The notes: generated from the letters alone by a model not told the origin. Counted from the stretch's first letter, positions 22,397 through 33,696 are shown. The stretch is 64,000 nucleotides of DNA from Spinellus fusiger (GCA_025094145.1 JALLLS010000099.1:49231-113230), one strand, 5' to 3'. Numbers and translations are program-made.

Positions 22397-23418
22397 AATT
22401 CTTCTCGGTGGATGTTTTGGGCGTCTCCCTCATCTTCTTCCATAGCTGAGCCTGATCCAAATGCCTGGATGGCCTCTTCTTCAAGGGTGGCGGGGCGGCT
22501 AGCAACTGGGGTCTTGGCCTTGAGATCTGCCAAGAGCTTCTCAAAGGCAGTGGCAGAGAGACGGGGAGTGGCATTACCAGAGCCAAAGTGGCAAGCAATG
22601 CTGTACCCTAAGTGGGTGGGGGAACAAAGACAGGTGTTTGACACTCTCTGGTCAAAGAGTTCCTGGGCCTTTGCAGCCTTGGTATTGTTGGTTTTCCCTT
22701 GGAGCTTTGGGTCTGCAATGACTGCAGCGGACACAGGGTTGAAGTCCTTCACTGGACTGATCTTAAGCTTCTCAAGGTGCTCCTTGAGTTCCTTCTTGTG
22801 GCTGCTGTGGACCAGCAGCATAACTGTTCCCCTTGCCAGGAAGTGGATGTCAATGATCCGTGACTGTTGGATCTTTAATGATCCCAACATCTTGTGGACC
22901 TGGCTGTACTTAAGGTATCAGCGGCAAGGGACGTATACAAATTCGTACACTGAGGGTCCAGTGGGCTCCTGCAAGGCACGTACTGCTTGTGCCTTAAGCA
23001 CTGCTTTGGCCTTTGTAGGCTTCTTGGCCTGGGGGTTCTTCTTTGCCATGCTGGCGTAGGTAGTGGGTGTGGGTGTGGGTTTGGGTGTGGAGGTTGGGGC
23101 ATGCTTTGAAGCAGCAGTTGAGTTGTCCTGCTTGGCAGGGGTGGCAGTGGTGTTGGTGGTGGTGGTGTTGGTGGTGGTGGTGGTGGTGGTGTTGGTGGTG
23201 TTGGTGGTGGTGGTGTTGGTGGTGTTGGTGGTGTTGGTGGTGTTGGTGGTGTTGGTAGTGGCCTGAGCCTGGAGGGATGCAATCATTGCATCCTTGGCCT
23301 TCAATTGGGCCTCCAATTCCTGGATACGGAGTCCAAAGATCTCCATCTGTTTTTGGATTGCCGCCATCATCTGCAGCATTTGTTGGGCGTGGGTGTCGGC
23401 CTTTTCCACCTCGGACAT
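22393..23418 (-). CDS. LINE ORF1 protein (RNA-binding, coiled coil), one in-frame stop
   Basis: Starts MSEVEKADTHAQQMLQMMAA with a predicted coiled coil (MEIFGLRIQELEAQLKAKDA), then a Thr/Asn tandem tract, a Lys-rich segment and KKPTKAKAVLKAQAVRALQE. An in-frame TGA at 22920-22918 splits it; the same frame resumes with YLKYSQVHKMLGSLKIQQSR and runs to TGA 22393. ORF1 proteins of LINEs coat the element RNA. The stop codon overlaps the ORF2 start as ATGA (22396-22393), suggesting coupled termination and reinitiation. Confidence 0.8.
23148..23264. repeat. ggtgttggt minisatellite coding (Thr-Asn-Thr)n in LINE ORF1
   Basis: Irregular units of ggtggtgttggt on the plus strand code for an Asn/Thr tract on the minus strand. 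Its other frames give artefactual poly-Val and Trp/Cys ORFs on the plus strand. Confidence 0.85.
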
Positions 23419-23697
23419 TTTGTTCTCCTTGTTGGTTCTTGCTCGGGTGCGTTTGGCAAGCAGTTTTTCTTTTCTGCTTTTAGGGACGTCGTAGGTGGTG
23501 GGGACGTCGGTAAGGCCAAACTCGAAGGGTTTGGCGGGTGGTGCTGAGGTGGGGTCCGTGGTTAATGGATCCAGTGTGATATAGGTGGCGGGAGGTGTTG
23601 GTGTTGACGGATGGGTGATTGTAATGTTTGCTGTAGATTTTATTATAACTCTTTGGGGTAATATTTATTACACGAAAGAGCCTTCAATGAGATTGTA

Positions 23698-25071
23698 CAG
23701 TGTCACATCAAAAAACTAAAATATTTTTTACATTCCGATATGATTCTTGTTTATGGAAATACTCATTCTTTGTCATTAAAACACACATTAAACACACAGT
23801 AGAGACTTGAAAATTGGATAAAGTATAAAGAAGGTCATCAAGATAATATATACAGATTTATTGGGTGGAATCCCTTAGTATTTGGTGTTTCCACCCTTGG
23901 CCTTAATAACAGCCCTACATCTCCGATGCATGCTGTTGATGAGGGCGTTGTTGACAGTCTTGGGTATTTTTTCCCACTCTTGCACCAGGAGAGCCTTCAG
24001 ATCCTGGAGGGTGCTCCTTGGGGTCATCTTCTTTCTGACTGCTCTGTCCAACTCTTCCCAAAGATCCTCAATTGGGCTCAGGTTAGGGCTCTGAGAGGGC
24101 CACCCCTCCATCATGACAAGCCTCTCCTCATCCTTTGATCTCCTAGTCTCCTTACTAGTATGACAACTGGCATTGTCCTCTTGAAGAACATAGCCTACCA
24201 CTGGATTCAGTGCCAAAAGACAAGCCAGCCCAGGGTAATAGGCCTATTCTAAAATACTAATGTAATTGGCACTATTGATGGATCTCTCCACCACAGTAAG
24301 TCTACCAACACCTTCACCAGAAAAGGAACCCCACACCATCACCCCACCACCACAAAACTTCATTGTTGGCTTCACATTCTTTGGGTGCAGTCCCTCCTTC
24401 TTTCTGTGCACTACTCTGTTGCAGTGGTTGTTGCTCATTAGCTGGTACTTGGACTCATCGGACCAGATGACTGTCATCCAGTCTTCATCTGTCCAATGAA
24501 GGTAGGTCCTAGTCCAAGTAAGCCTCAACTTCTTGTTTTTAATGATGAGAGAAGGGTTCTTAACAACCCTGAAAGAAGAAAGGCCAATCCTCTTTATCAT
24601 TTCTCTAAAAGTGCTCATGCACACTTTGGTGGTCATCTGCTTGCAAAGTTGTTCTATTGTCTGAAATGAATCCCTTTCCATCTCGTATACAAACTCTCTC
24701 TCGTCCCTCTACTTCAGAACAGGCTTGCGCCCAGAGCTCTTCCCTGCTTTGAAACAGCCAGTTTCCTTGTACCTCTTCATGATGAGGCTGACAGTGGAAT
24801 GACTGATGCCAAACATGGCTGCAATCTCCACTTGGCTGGTGCCATGTTGAGTGGACTCGTGTACAATGAGTTGACGAGTAAGGTTGTTGATATTTTTCTT
24901 TCTGTTTCCAAAAGGCTTGGTGGTTTGTTCGGTGGTGTTAGACATAATAAATATGATAGCGGAAAAAGAAGAAATGAGGAATGTGTAAAAAAAAAGTTTT
25001 TCTTTTTTTTTTTTTTTAGCAAAATTAGAGTCGGAAAATAAAAAATATTTTAGATTTTCGACGTGACACTG
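23698..25071 (-). mobile_element. Tc1-like DNA transposon, copy 1 (transposase 24945-23875)
   Basis: Terminal inverted repeats begin cagtgtcacatc at 23698 and end gacgtgacactg at 25071 and match over about 33 bp; TA flanks both sides (23696-23697, 25072-25073). The transposase reads in one frame from MSNTTEQTTKPFGNRKKNIN with a HTH (QVEIAAMFGISHSTVSLIMK), then the catalytic core: first Asp in VIWSDESKYQ, second in LQEDNASCHTS, Glu in NLSPIEDLWEEL, ending GGNTKY. Two amber codons interrupt it (24711-24709 and 24246-24244). It is inserted at the TA ending the LINE target duplication. Confidence 0.9.
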
Positions 25072-25073
25072 TA

Positions 25074-26141
25074 TAAACTGTGTGGCAATGTACTCTGGCA
25101 AAATGCTCAAAGAATAGGACAGGCTCACAACCCTCCTAAATATCCATTAAAAGTAGCTTATCTTGAACGTCTTCAAAGTGAAATTACTAGTCTAGTACGT
25201 GGCAAGAATCCGCTGGTGACGGTAGCCCGTGGACTATGTAGACCTGTTTGGGATCCAATTCTTCTACTACCATGCACGCACAAAGAGAGACATTGTCTAC
25301 TAAAATGGAGGATTGCTTGGTTACCACCAACACCTTCAGTTCCTTGCCAATGTGGCCACCCATCTGCTAACAGGGACCACTTTCTCACTTGCACATTTGT
25401 TGACCATGAATGCTCCACGCTCTTGTTCTTCCTAGTTCCTGCACCACCACAAGATGTTCATCCAACTGACTATTGTCTAAATCTTCTGCCATGCACGGTT
25501 AAGTCTTTTGTTAAATGGCGAGACCTTTGGCCCAGTTTGTTAATACTGCTGCAAGCCATTGATTGAGCCACGTCTACTCGAGACTTTAAGGTAGAGCCAT
25601 CAGCTGGTAGCCTGCTCATTGAGGCTGCTGATGGGTGTGTTGAGCGGGAACGCCAACGCCGCCATAGAGTGCAAAGACTCCTGCAGCAACAGACGCTGTA
25701 TCCTCACTTCTCCTCCAATCTCTCCTCTACCACCCATTCTTAACCCGTTTAGCAAAGCCAGAAGCTGCTAGTGTAGTTGCTACATATATTTTCAGGATTG
25801 TCCGAGTTGCTCTAAGTATCCCTTGTTGGATTTCGAATTGCCACAGGATGACGGTTATCTTTTTGGTGTCCTGGTTTCCTTGCTGACTTTATGGCCTTTT
25901 GGATATCTATTCATAATTCTCATTTTACCATCATTTCCACTCATTTTCATTATTTTCCCCTCATTGAGGTTTTATATTCTCTTTTCTTTCTGTTTCCTCT
26001 CTCTTTGCATTATTTTTTTTCACTTTTGTATTTAAAGTATTTTAATGTTTATTCTATTTTTCAAAAGTTCTCATAGGGTGGATAACATGCCCAATGCACA
26101 AATAGCAATCAACACCCATAAATAAAAAAATACTTTGAACT
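25074..26141 (+). mobile_element. LINE 3' fragment, copy 3
   Basis: Same family as copy 1 in opposite orientation. The end of ORF2 (to TGA at 25566) reads CGNVLWQNAQRIGQAHNPPK to LILLQAID and keeps the CQCGHPSANRDHFLTC knuckle. The 3' UTR ends atactttgaactgt near 26141. Its 5' edge abuts the Tc1 element, so the Tc1 insertion probably sits at the truncation point. Confidence 0.85.
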
Positions 26142-26164
26142 GTATGCGGTGTCTTAACTATAGA

Positions 26165-26693
26165 TTACGTTGTAGCAAGGAGATGACTTAATAATTGGTC
26201 TATGACTGCTACCATTATCTTCATGATTACAACAGGGGACACTCTACCATAAGGTAGAATTCACTCTCTTTGACCTTATAGTTGGTGTCTATATTGCTAA
26301 GTTATGGTAGTATTAATAACTGCCACCTTATGGTTGGCTCATATGTTTTACTTAGTTGTAGTATTATTAGATTCAACCCTATGGTTGGTTCCTGGGATAA
26401 GCACTCCATTATTGAAACCATTAATTATTATGAGTCTTTACTCAATTGACTCTGATAGGTCAATATTGTTCTGTTAGGATTATTAATGAAGATGGCTCTT
26501 GTTAAGTGTCCAATAGTACACTGAGCTTTAGAAGGTGATTTGTAGTTACAACCAATCAGTGAGATGATACAGAGATGTACTATGGTACTTGTGTGCACTC
26601 AAGCTTTCATAGAGTATTCTGAATGTCACAGCACACTACTTGTGTTGACTTATTCATAGAGAATCTTTGGATTGAAGTTGGAACATGACAATA
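26165..26693 (-). repeat. LTR-1 family solo LTR, truncated
   Basis: Minus-strand copy of the repeat described at 33898-34501, recognised by ctaccataaggtag-like motifs and by attctttggattgaagttgg-type DNA at its 5' end near 26680. Its far end is degraded. It is followed at 26697-26745 by a scrap of TIR-element terminus. Confidence 0.7.
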
Positions 26694-26826
26694 ATATTAC
26701 AATTTTATTCTCAGAGTATTTCCTTATATATTCCAGAAATCTCCTGGTTTGTAGTTATCTTTACTTTGATATTGACGTCTGAGGAATGATGATGTGACTA
26801 TCTGTTTCAACTAAACAAGTGTCTAG

Positions 26827-28502
26827 CTAATCTTCATTCTGTCGTGTCTTGGCTGATGTTGAATTCAACAGGCCATGCATATCAGCAACATGAAGTTTCA
26901 AAACATATGCCTGTACAAGTATAGGTATGATTGATTCTCCAAACTTGCTGATTGACCTTGAGATCACCAGTCTTCTATTACGGATTATCCTTGTAATATA
27001 TCCAATCCTCTCTGCATAGAGTACCTGCAAGCTAAGGCCTATATGTATATGCAATATGTATATTTTAATATTATAAAAGTAAATTATTCATTAAGTTTAC
27101 CTGAATTGATAATACCATAAGTGTAGATGTCTTGTGTGCTTTCTAGATTTCTTTGTAAGATATAATTATCTAGCATGTCTTTTAGTTGTCTGGGCAGCTT
27201 GGAGAAATTCTCATGGATTGCTTTATTTTCCAGTGGCTTGTTCTTTATTCCAACTTCTGAGACACAATACTCTATGTTTATTTCATTGGTAGGACCAGTT
27301 TGTCTTATTAGGAGGTCACATCTGTATTCTATTTGTTTTCTAAGATCTTCCTCAACCTCTTGTATATTGCATTTGTTGATTTTTCTGATTGATGATGCTA
27401 TCAAGCAAGTTTCACCACTAATAATTACAGTTAGTATTTTAAATAACTGTGCAGAATCTTGTAGACATTACCGTAATACTTCAACATCTTTTATATTCCC
27501 AAAACAACAATCAATTAACCCCCAAATATGCACATTATACCATTGTTCATTGTGATCAAGTTCAAATGATTCATCTTCATACTCTTTCAACAGTGTATAG
27601 ATACTGTGCTTAATCCAGTCCAAGTCAAACAATTCTGACCTAACATAAGGTTTCTCTCATTCTTGAGTCTCATTTAGAATGGCTTGTAATTGGCTGGCAT
27701 TTTGGCAATTGAACTTGTTGATATATTTTTTGAAGTTATCTGGAAGTTCTTTTGCCATCCCAATGCTATTGTGGGCTTTGATTTCTTCAATTTCTTCTGG
27801 TGTGAACACTTTTTTTTCCAAATAAATGTTCAAGTCATTTAGATCCAAAATTAATGACTGTGATGGGTGGTTGGAAACACACGTTTTTCCAAACTCATAA
27901 AGCTTGTTTTCAACTATGGTTCCTGTGGATAAAATCCATTTTTTACTTTCAAGTAGTTTCTTGAAACCATTGTCAACTTCAAGATGCACTTTTGGTTCTA
28001 TTAAAATTATATAACAGTATGAGTTTTCAATATAGTCTGTTAACCATATATACAAACCATGCTTTTCTTTTAAATGATTTGTCAAATCATCTAACTTCTC
28101 AAAGTGGTTGGAGCAACTAATACATCCAAAGACAAACACAATATTTTTCTAGTATATAGGGAATGTATATTAGTAGAATTATAGTAAAATCAAATGAATT
28201 TTACTCTTTTTCTAGCTTCTGATGCAGAAATAAACTTTTTACTAAAAAAAACACATTAAAAAATAATTACTTTTTTATAAAAATATTCTTACTATTTTGT
28301 GTTATACGTCTTTGGTTTTGTGTTAGGGTAGCATATGCCTATGAATTAGAATAAAATTAGTAATTTATTTAGAAAATAAGAATAAAAACCCACCTTCTAC
28401 TGTAATATAATGATCATGCAAACATCTGGCATCCACAAATCTTCCATATTGGCATAAGTGGCATTTGTATTCTAATGAGTAATATTCTACTTTTTGTGAC
28501 AT
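26827..28502 (-). pseudogene. C2H2 zinc-finger accessory protein, four exons, in-frame TGA
   Basis: Exons 28502-28401, 28148-27472, 27417-27101 and 27038-26827 join in one frame of 436 codons. The only defect is TGA at 27659-27657, between ILNETQE and EKPYVRSELFDLDWIK. Two zinc-finger-like segments are visible: CHLCQYGRFVDARCLHDH and CISCSNHFEKLDDLTNH (C-x2-C-x12-H-x4-H). The C-terminal half has WYNVHIWGLIDCCFGNIKDV, RGETCLIASSIRK, YRCDLLIRQTG, IEYCVSEVGIK and NFSKLPRQLKDMLDNY. I recall similar architecture in expanded families of Mucoromycota but not a named function; the RxD...E pattern could hint at a nuclease fold, which is speculation. Since TGG to TGA would explain the stop, it may be a recent pseudogene or a sequence error. 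Confidence 0.6.
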
Positions 28503-29007
28503 TCTTTATAAAATCAAGTAATGAAAAGAAAAAAGTTTTACAAAGAAAAAAAAAGAAATAGAAAAATTCAGGTACACACCCAAAGATTTTTTGGCTTTTA
28601 AGCAGTGACACAGATTCTCCTTTACATGGGTTCCAAAAATACACCTTTTATGGAAATATATTTTAAAATAAAAGGTTGCAGATATCCAAATTATTATTTC
28701 TTTTTATAGAATACCTCAATATCAAACTTTATTATTAATAGAATATACACCTTTTTCAGAAAATATTTGCACAACCTCAGAAAAAAATTGCACACTTTAT
28801 ATTTTACTTTTCTTTAACTTTTTGCAGAGTTTATATTTTACTTTTTGCAAAATTTCATAGATGTTTTTGTACACTTTTCAAAATATTATTTCTTCAACAA
28901 TGAGCTTACAAATTTATTATGAAGATGGATAGGGAAATGCTATTGACGAATTGGGCAGTGAACCTATATTGATAGATGTAGTTAAAGAATGATTTCTTCT
29001 TCAGAAT
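28503..29007. other. AT-rich DNA with a TIR-element end fragment
   Basis: At 28573-28745 tacacacccaaagatttt starts an inward-facing piece matching the far end of the TIR element (compare 60660-60819 reversed). The rest is AT-rich and non-coding. Confidence 0.55.
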
Positions 29008-29606
29008 ACACACCCAAAGATTTTTGGGATATATAAGGAAATATCCTGAGAATAAAATTGCAATATTCTGATGATTGGCTAATGTGTTTTAAAATACTTT
29101 TTTACTGTCTAAATGGGCTATTTCAAACTCTACCTGCCTGTTTTAGCAATAGCTACTGACTTTGTAATTATAAAGTATAGAATTGGCTGTAAAGACAAGT
29201 AATAGAACAAGATTCACCCCAAAATTACAACTCAGTTACTGCATTTATTGTTTAACATAATGTGTTAACTATAAGCCCACAGTATTTGCAGTATAACACT
29301 GCTTAAGAAAGATGTTTATTATAGAACACATTGAATTAACTCTAGTAATCATTGTCCATAAAATATAACCAAACTTACTTATATTAAGAAAAGTGTATTT
29401 ATTTATTGAATCAATATCTATAATCACCTCAATTATCTCATTGTAACTGGTATTAACAGTGATGCTTAATAATTACAAAGTATTGTTTCTAATACTGGAC
29501 TTTAGGCCCAAGGCAAATAGAGTGTTAATTGTTTGACTTGTAAATTTGACTTGTGAATTTGGACTTGTGAATTTGGACTTGTGAATTTTATGAGTGGAGT
29601 GTAATT

Positions 29607-30162
29607 ATTCAGACAAGTAGAAAATAACAAGACTGAACAAAGATAACTTTTATTAAGTGAAGAGTGGTTCATTATTTATAATTTCTGTGGGTGCTTATCC
29701 TTCAGTGGCATTCTACCTTTTGGTAGTTAATAATTAGTTCATAGCATAGCTTATTGATAGATGCAACCATATGGTTGGTGTAGATGATTTATCCTATGGT
29801 AGTTTACATTGGTGTAGCTGTTCTACCTAATGGTAGACTACATGTTGGAGCCTTATGGTTGGTTCATTGAATAAGCAGACCATTATAGAGCCATCTATTA
29901 TATCTTCACTTTTAATTGCCTTTGATAGGTCTTATTTAATCTACTAAGGATATATAGATGAAGGTAGCTCATTAAGTGTCCAATAGTAAATTGAGCTTAG
30001 AAGGTTGATTTGTAGTTACAACTGATCAGTGAGATGATACAGAGATATACTATATTACTTGTGTGCACTCAAGCTTTCATAGAGTATTCTGAATGTCACA
30101 GCATACTACTCATGTTGACCAATTCATAAAGAATCTTTGGATTGAAGTCAGAACACAACATA
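29607..30162 (-). repeat. LTR-1 solo LTR (minus)
   Basis: Aligns with the reverse of 33898-34501. The terminal piece attattcagacaagtagaaa at about 29607 and gaagtcagaacacaaca at 30162 are its ends. It is followed by a short spacer with four atgccttag units (30167-30222). Confidence 0.75.
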
Positions 30163-30232
30163 TGCCTTAGGCAGTGAGTTATGCCTTAGATTATGCCTTA
30201 GGTCATTAGTTATGCCTTAGGCTATTAATAAA

Positions 30233-30425
30233 TGTGTCATGTTCCAACTTCAATCCAAAGATTCTTTATGAATTGGTCAACATGAGTAGTATGCTGTGAC
30301 ATTCAGAATACTCTATGAAAGCTTGAGTGCACACAAGTAATATAGTTCATCTCTGTATCATCTCACTGATCAGTTGTAACTACAAATCAACCTTCTAAGC
30401 TCAGTGTACTATCAGACACTTAATA
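30233..30425 (+). repeat. LTR-1 fragment (plus), inverted relative to 29607-30162
   Basis: First ~190 bp of the LTR (catgttccaacttcaatcc onward), stopping near 30425. With the preceding copy it forms an inverted pair around a 70-bp spacer. Confidence 0.7.
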
Positions 30426-31231
30426 AAGGCCATCTGCAATCTAATTCTATATTATTTAATAAACAATCTAATGATTATAGCAAAAGCCAAGAACAAAGAT
30501 AAGAGCAGGAAAAGAGAGACTTATAATTGTTGAGACAAATGGTAGACTAATGAGTTTGTTTGGGACAAGACCATTGGTGATGCCCAAATTACTTTTATAA
30601 TTTGCCAAGAACAAACTAGTCATTATACTAATTATTACAAAGTATTATTTCTAATAATATCTTTTAGGTCCAAGGCAAATAGTGTTAATTGTTTGACTTG
30701 TGAATTTTGACTTGTGAATTTTATGATTGGAGGCTAGTGTAACGTCATCAGAATAGAGAAAGAAAAATTATTATATGTTTTGATATTCCCTTCCTTTTTT
30801 TATTTCTCATACTGTCCATACAACTTAACACCCAAGTACTCATCAAGATGAGCATAACTGAGCAAGATATTGTGCCATTATTAACAAAGAGAAACAATAG
30901 AAGGAGGTGATAGATACTACTAAAGACTAGTTTAGTGATGAAAAGGTAAGCAGTTTCTTCATCTAGGCTTGACTCATTGTAATCCACAAGACACTCATTG
31001 TATTGTTATTAAGCAGAGGCTCTCAAGTCAGTCTTAGGTGGTCTTCTACAAGGTCAATAATGTCTAGGGTATACTCCTGAGCATAGTTATCCATCTCCCA
31101 AGGATAAATCACAAAGCTTTTAGGGTGTGGATTCTATTGCTATGAGGGAATGCACTTGGGCAGTAGCTATAGTCATAATATAGTATTAGCTACATTATTA
31201 TAATAAACAATTTTATTCATAATATCATGAA

Positions 31232-31480
31232 GACATTTTCCATATTTGGATGGATCACTTCTTTTGGAATGGGCACTCATTTATTACCAAACTAAGGAGA
31301 CTCTATCAAATATCAAAGGATATCAATAGTTCATAGCATTTTGATAGTTAACCCCTGAATCTATACCATTAGAAAAAGTATAAAAGATGTAGTAATTCCA
31401 TTTAATAAATAACAGAGTTTAACTACACGTTTCTACTGTTCCATATACCTTTTGCCTAAAAACCCAAAGAAGACAATAAA
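31232..31480 (+). repeat. LTR-3 solo LTR inside TIR element copy B
   Basis: Matches 60386-60631, including ggagactctatc, a TATA-like tataaaagatg, an AATAAA and gtttaactacacg. It occupies the same position within the TIR element as the 60.4-kb copy. Confidence 0.7.
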
Positions 31481-31545
31481 CAATATATTTTACTGATAAT
31501 ACAATTTGATATTGAGGTATCCACAAAAGAAAATATTATTTTTGA

Positions 31546-31945
31546 TATTTGTAATATTGGGCACTTAGGTTATTGACAGGACTACCAGAGAGATGAATGT
31601 GTAGGTATTTGGTCTCTAGCAGGGACAGCAAAATGGAGTTTTGACACAAACTTAGAAACAGGAAAAACCAAGGGGTACAGCAGCAGGGATATGACACATG
31701 ATTTGAATACAATTTGTAACTAGGCAACTATTCTTTAAGCAATCCTTGCTTCTCTTAATTGTTCCAACAATATTTAATGTAAACACAAAAGGTAGATATT
31801 TATTAACAATTCAATTGATGAAGTTTTTATACACTGTTTCCTTGTGTTGTTAGCTATAGCTATTAATCTCATTAACTTTTTAACACCATCTATATCTTGG
31901 CAAAGTCATTGACTATCCACACTATAGCCACTGCTATATCACATA
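31546..31945 (+). pseudogene. Fanzor-like relic (same family as 17.3-17.7 kb), inserted in TIR copy B
   Basis: DNA 31583-31760 aligns on the plus strand with the reverse complement of 17540-17700, sharing agagat-aatgt, ggtctctagcagggaca, acacatgatttga and gtaactaggcaact. The other TIR-element copy (near 60690) lacks this ~400-bp block at the same site, so the block is an insertion with an empty-site control in the window. No zinc-ribbon codons remain and stops are frequent. Assignment to Fanzor rests on its relation to the 17.3-kb relic. Confidence 0.45.
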
Positions 31946-32075
31946 TTCACAAACCTTTTGTTTTAAATGAAGTTTCATAAAAGGCAAGAAATTTTTAGTT
32001 TTAAAGGGCAAAGACATCATTGCTTAAAGGCCAGAAAAATCTCCTGGTGTGTAAGATCAAAAACAACATTATATA

Positions 32076-33560
32076 CACTATTTTCACTTATTATTGTTGT
32101 ACTTTTAGAGAAAAATATGTCACATTAATAAATTAAAACTTGACATACTAATGGGATAAAATATGTTGCATTAATTAATTAAAATTTGGCATAGTAAAAG
32201 ATTTAAAACTGGCATATTCTAAGTACTTGAGGTTTTCTTATATTTTACTTTTCTTAAAAAATGAATAACATTGTACACAAAGACAGCCAAGGAAATATCT
32301 ATAATGATAAAGGCATAGCCGTTACAGTAGTAGAGATGGAGGTAGACAAGGAGACATACCCCATTGAGATGGTTATAAATTTTGGGATGTACCTTCACCT
32401 CAAACCACCTGAGAAGCCAGAAAGAAGAACTGTACAACAATTTATAGACAGAGATGTCAATATGGAAGAGGATAACAGAGCTCCTGGTATCCACAGGCAT
32501 TACAAAGATTCTGAAAAAGAGCAGTTGTTTGTATTAATTTATGAAAGGGGTATGAGCATCAGAGCTGCTGTGCTGAAACTTCAAATCCACCCATGCACTG
32601 CTCAGCAATGGTACTCAAATGATCAGCAGAATCCTCAGACATTCATTGCCAGAAAAGAAGGTAGTGGAAGGCCAGTTGGTAGACCAGCACTACTTGACAA
32701 TAGCCATAAAAGATTTTTGGTTAATTTATTGGATGATCAGCCCTCTTTAGTCCTGGATCAAATGATGGAGAGTTTGAGAACGTCTTTTATTGATTTAGAG
32801 ATATCAAAAACAGCTCTCTACAATTTTGTTACCAAAAATTGTAAGATCAGTCTGAAAAGAGCCCATTTTCATTCAGTTGATCGTAATAGTCCTGAAAAAA
32901 TTAAGGATTGAAAGGAGTGGGTACAGAAATGAATAGAGACAGACATGGACTACATGAGCAACATCTGCTCAGGGCATTGTCAATATAAAAGTAAGACGGC
33001 CTCAAATGTTGCCTGTTTCAAAGAAGAGAAGAACTGCTAGATCTGGTGGGCCTTCTCAAAAACAAAACAAAGGCACTGTTACTGGCCACTATCAATTTCT
33101 TGAGTGATACAATGGATGTCATGGACAATTATCTAGATGTTTTCAAGGATAATTACTTGATTATGGACAATGCCCCTATCCACATGAATGAAGACATTAA
33201 AAGCTTCATTGAAGGCCATGGGTACAAGTGTGTTTATCTTCCCCCTTACTCACCAGAGTTGAATCCCATTGAGCAATTCTGGTCTGTTTGCAAAAGCAGG
33301 TTAAAAAGAGAAAGACTCTTGAAAGAAAAAACTCTGTCATCTAGAATTGCCAATGCATCTAACCAAGTTCTTTTTGGTGACCTCAGAGGGTTTTGCAAAT
33401 ACTCTGTTGATAGATTTGAGGATTGTTTACAAGAAAAGCCTCTTTAAAAATTAAACATTTATGTTGCATTTGTCACATCCAACTTATACACCATCTTTTA
33501 ATTTATTAATGCAACAAGTTTTTTTTTCCAAAAGTGCAACAATAAAAAGTGAAAATAGTG
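32076..33560 (+). mobile_element. IS630/Tc1-superfamily element with long TIRs and an internally deleted transposase
   Basis: TIRs start cactattttcacttatta at 32076 and mirror gtgaaaatagtg ending at 33560; similarity extends beyond 60 bp, with TA on both flanks. The transposase begins at 32261 and has a HTH region (MSIRAAVLKLQIHPCTAQQW), GSGRPVGRPALL, then a stop at 32911. The C-terminal part (33046-33447) has the second catalytic Asp in IMDNAPIHMNEDIKSF and the Glu in SPELNPIEQFW with 34 residues between them (DD34E). The segment that should carry the first catalytic Asp is missing between about 32950 and 33050, so the copy is inactive. Confidence 0.85.
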
Positions 33561-33614
33561 TATCTAAAATAGATATTTATATATTTAATGTTTCTCTATA
33601 AAATAGAGAAAAAT

Positions 33615-33686
33615 GAGACTACCAGGGGTCGAACCTGGAATCTCCTGATTCGTAGTCAGACGCCTTGTCCATTGGGCCATAGTCCC
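33615..33686 (-). tRNA. tRNA-Arg(ACG)
   Basis: 72 nt on the minus strand starting GGGACTATGGCCCAATGG. The acceptor stem GGGACTA pairs with TAGTCTC with one G-U. The anticodon loop is CTACGAA (anticodon ACG), and the T arm contains CCAGGTTCGACCCCTGG. No intron. A solo LTR ends 11 bp upstream. Confidence 0.95.
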
Positions 33687-33696
33687 TATATATAAT

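Larger units (their letters stand above)
18414..23684 (-). mobile_element. Full-length non-LTR retrotransposon (APE-type LINE), copy 1
   Basis: The element runs on the minus strand: 5' UTR, ORF1 (from 23418), ORF2 (from 22396) and a 3' UTR ending at cagttcaaag (18414). It is flanked by the 13-bp direct repeat caatgagattgta (18401-18413 and 23685-23697), the target-site duplication expected from target-primed reverse transcription. The 3' terminus is shared with copies at 25.1-26.1, 58.7-59.0 and 60.8-63.4 kb. ORF2 carries an apurinic-endonuclease domain, a reverse transcriptase and a C-terminal zinc knuckle, placing it among APE-bearing LINEs (Tad/I/R1-like; exact clade not decided). ORF2 is broken by single-base gaps. 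Confidence 0.9.
29008..32053. mobile_element. Deleted derivative of the large TIR element, copy B, with nested insertions
   Basis: Begins tacacacccaaagattttt at 29008 and ends in the inverted ggtgtgta at about 32053. DNA at 29008-29540 aligns with 37331-37850 of the palindrome arm, and DNA from about 30650 aligns with 40579-41160. The central transposase region (about 2.7 kb) is absent, so this is a non-autonomous derivative. It contains an inverted LTR-1 pair (29607-30425), an LTR-3 (31232-31480) and a Fanzor relic (31546-31945). Confidence 0.75.

Noticed and set aside
23063..23266. Plus-strand ORFs of poly-Val and Trp/Cys composition
   Set aside because: They are antisense frames of the LINE ORF1 minisatellite (ggtgttggt units); composition is an artefact.
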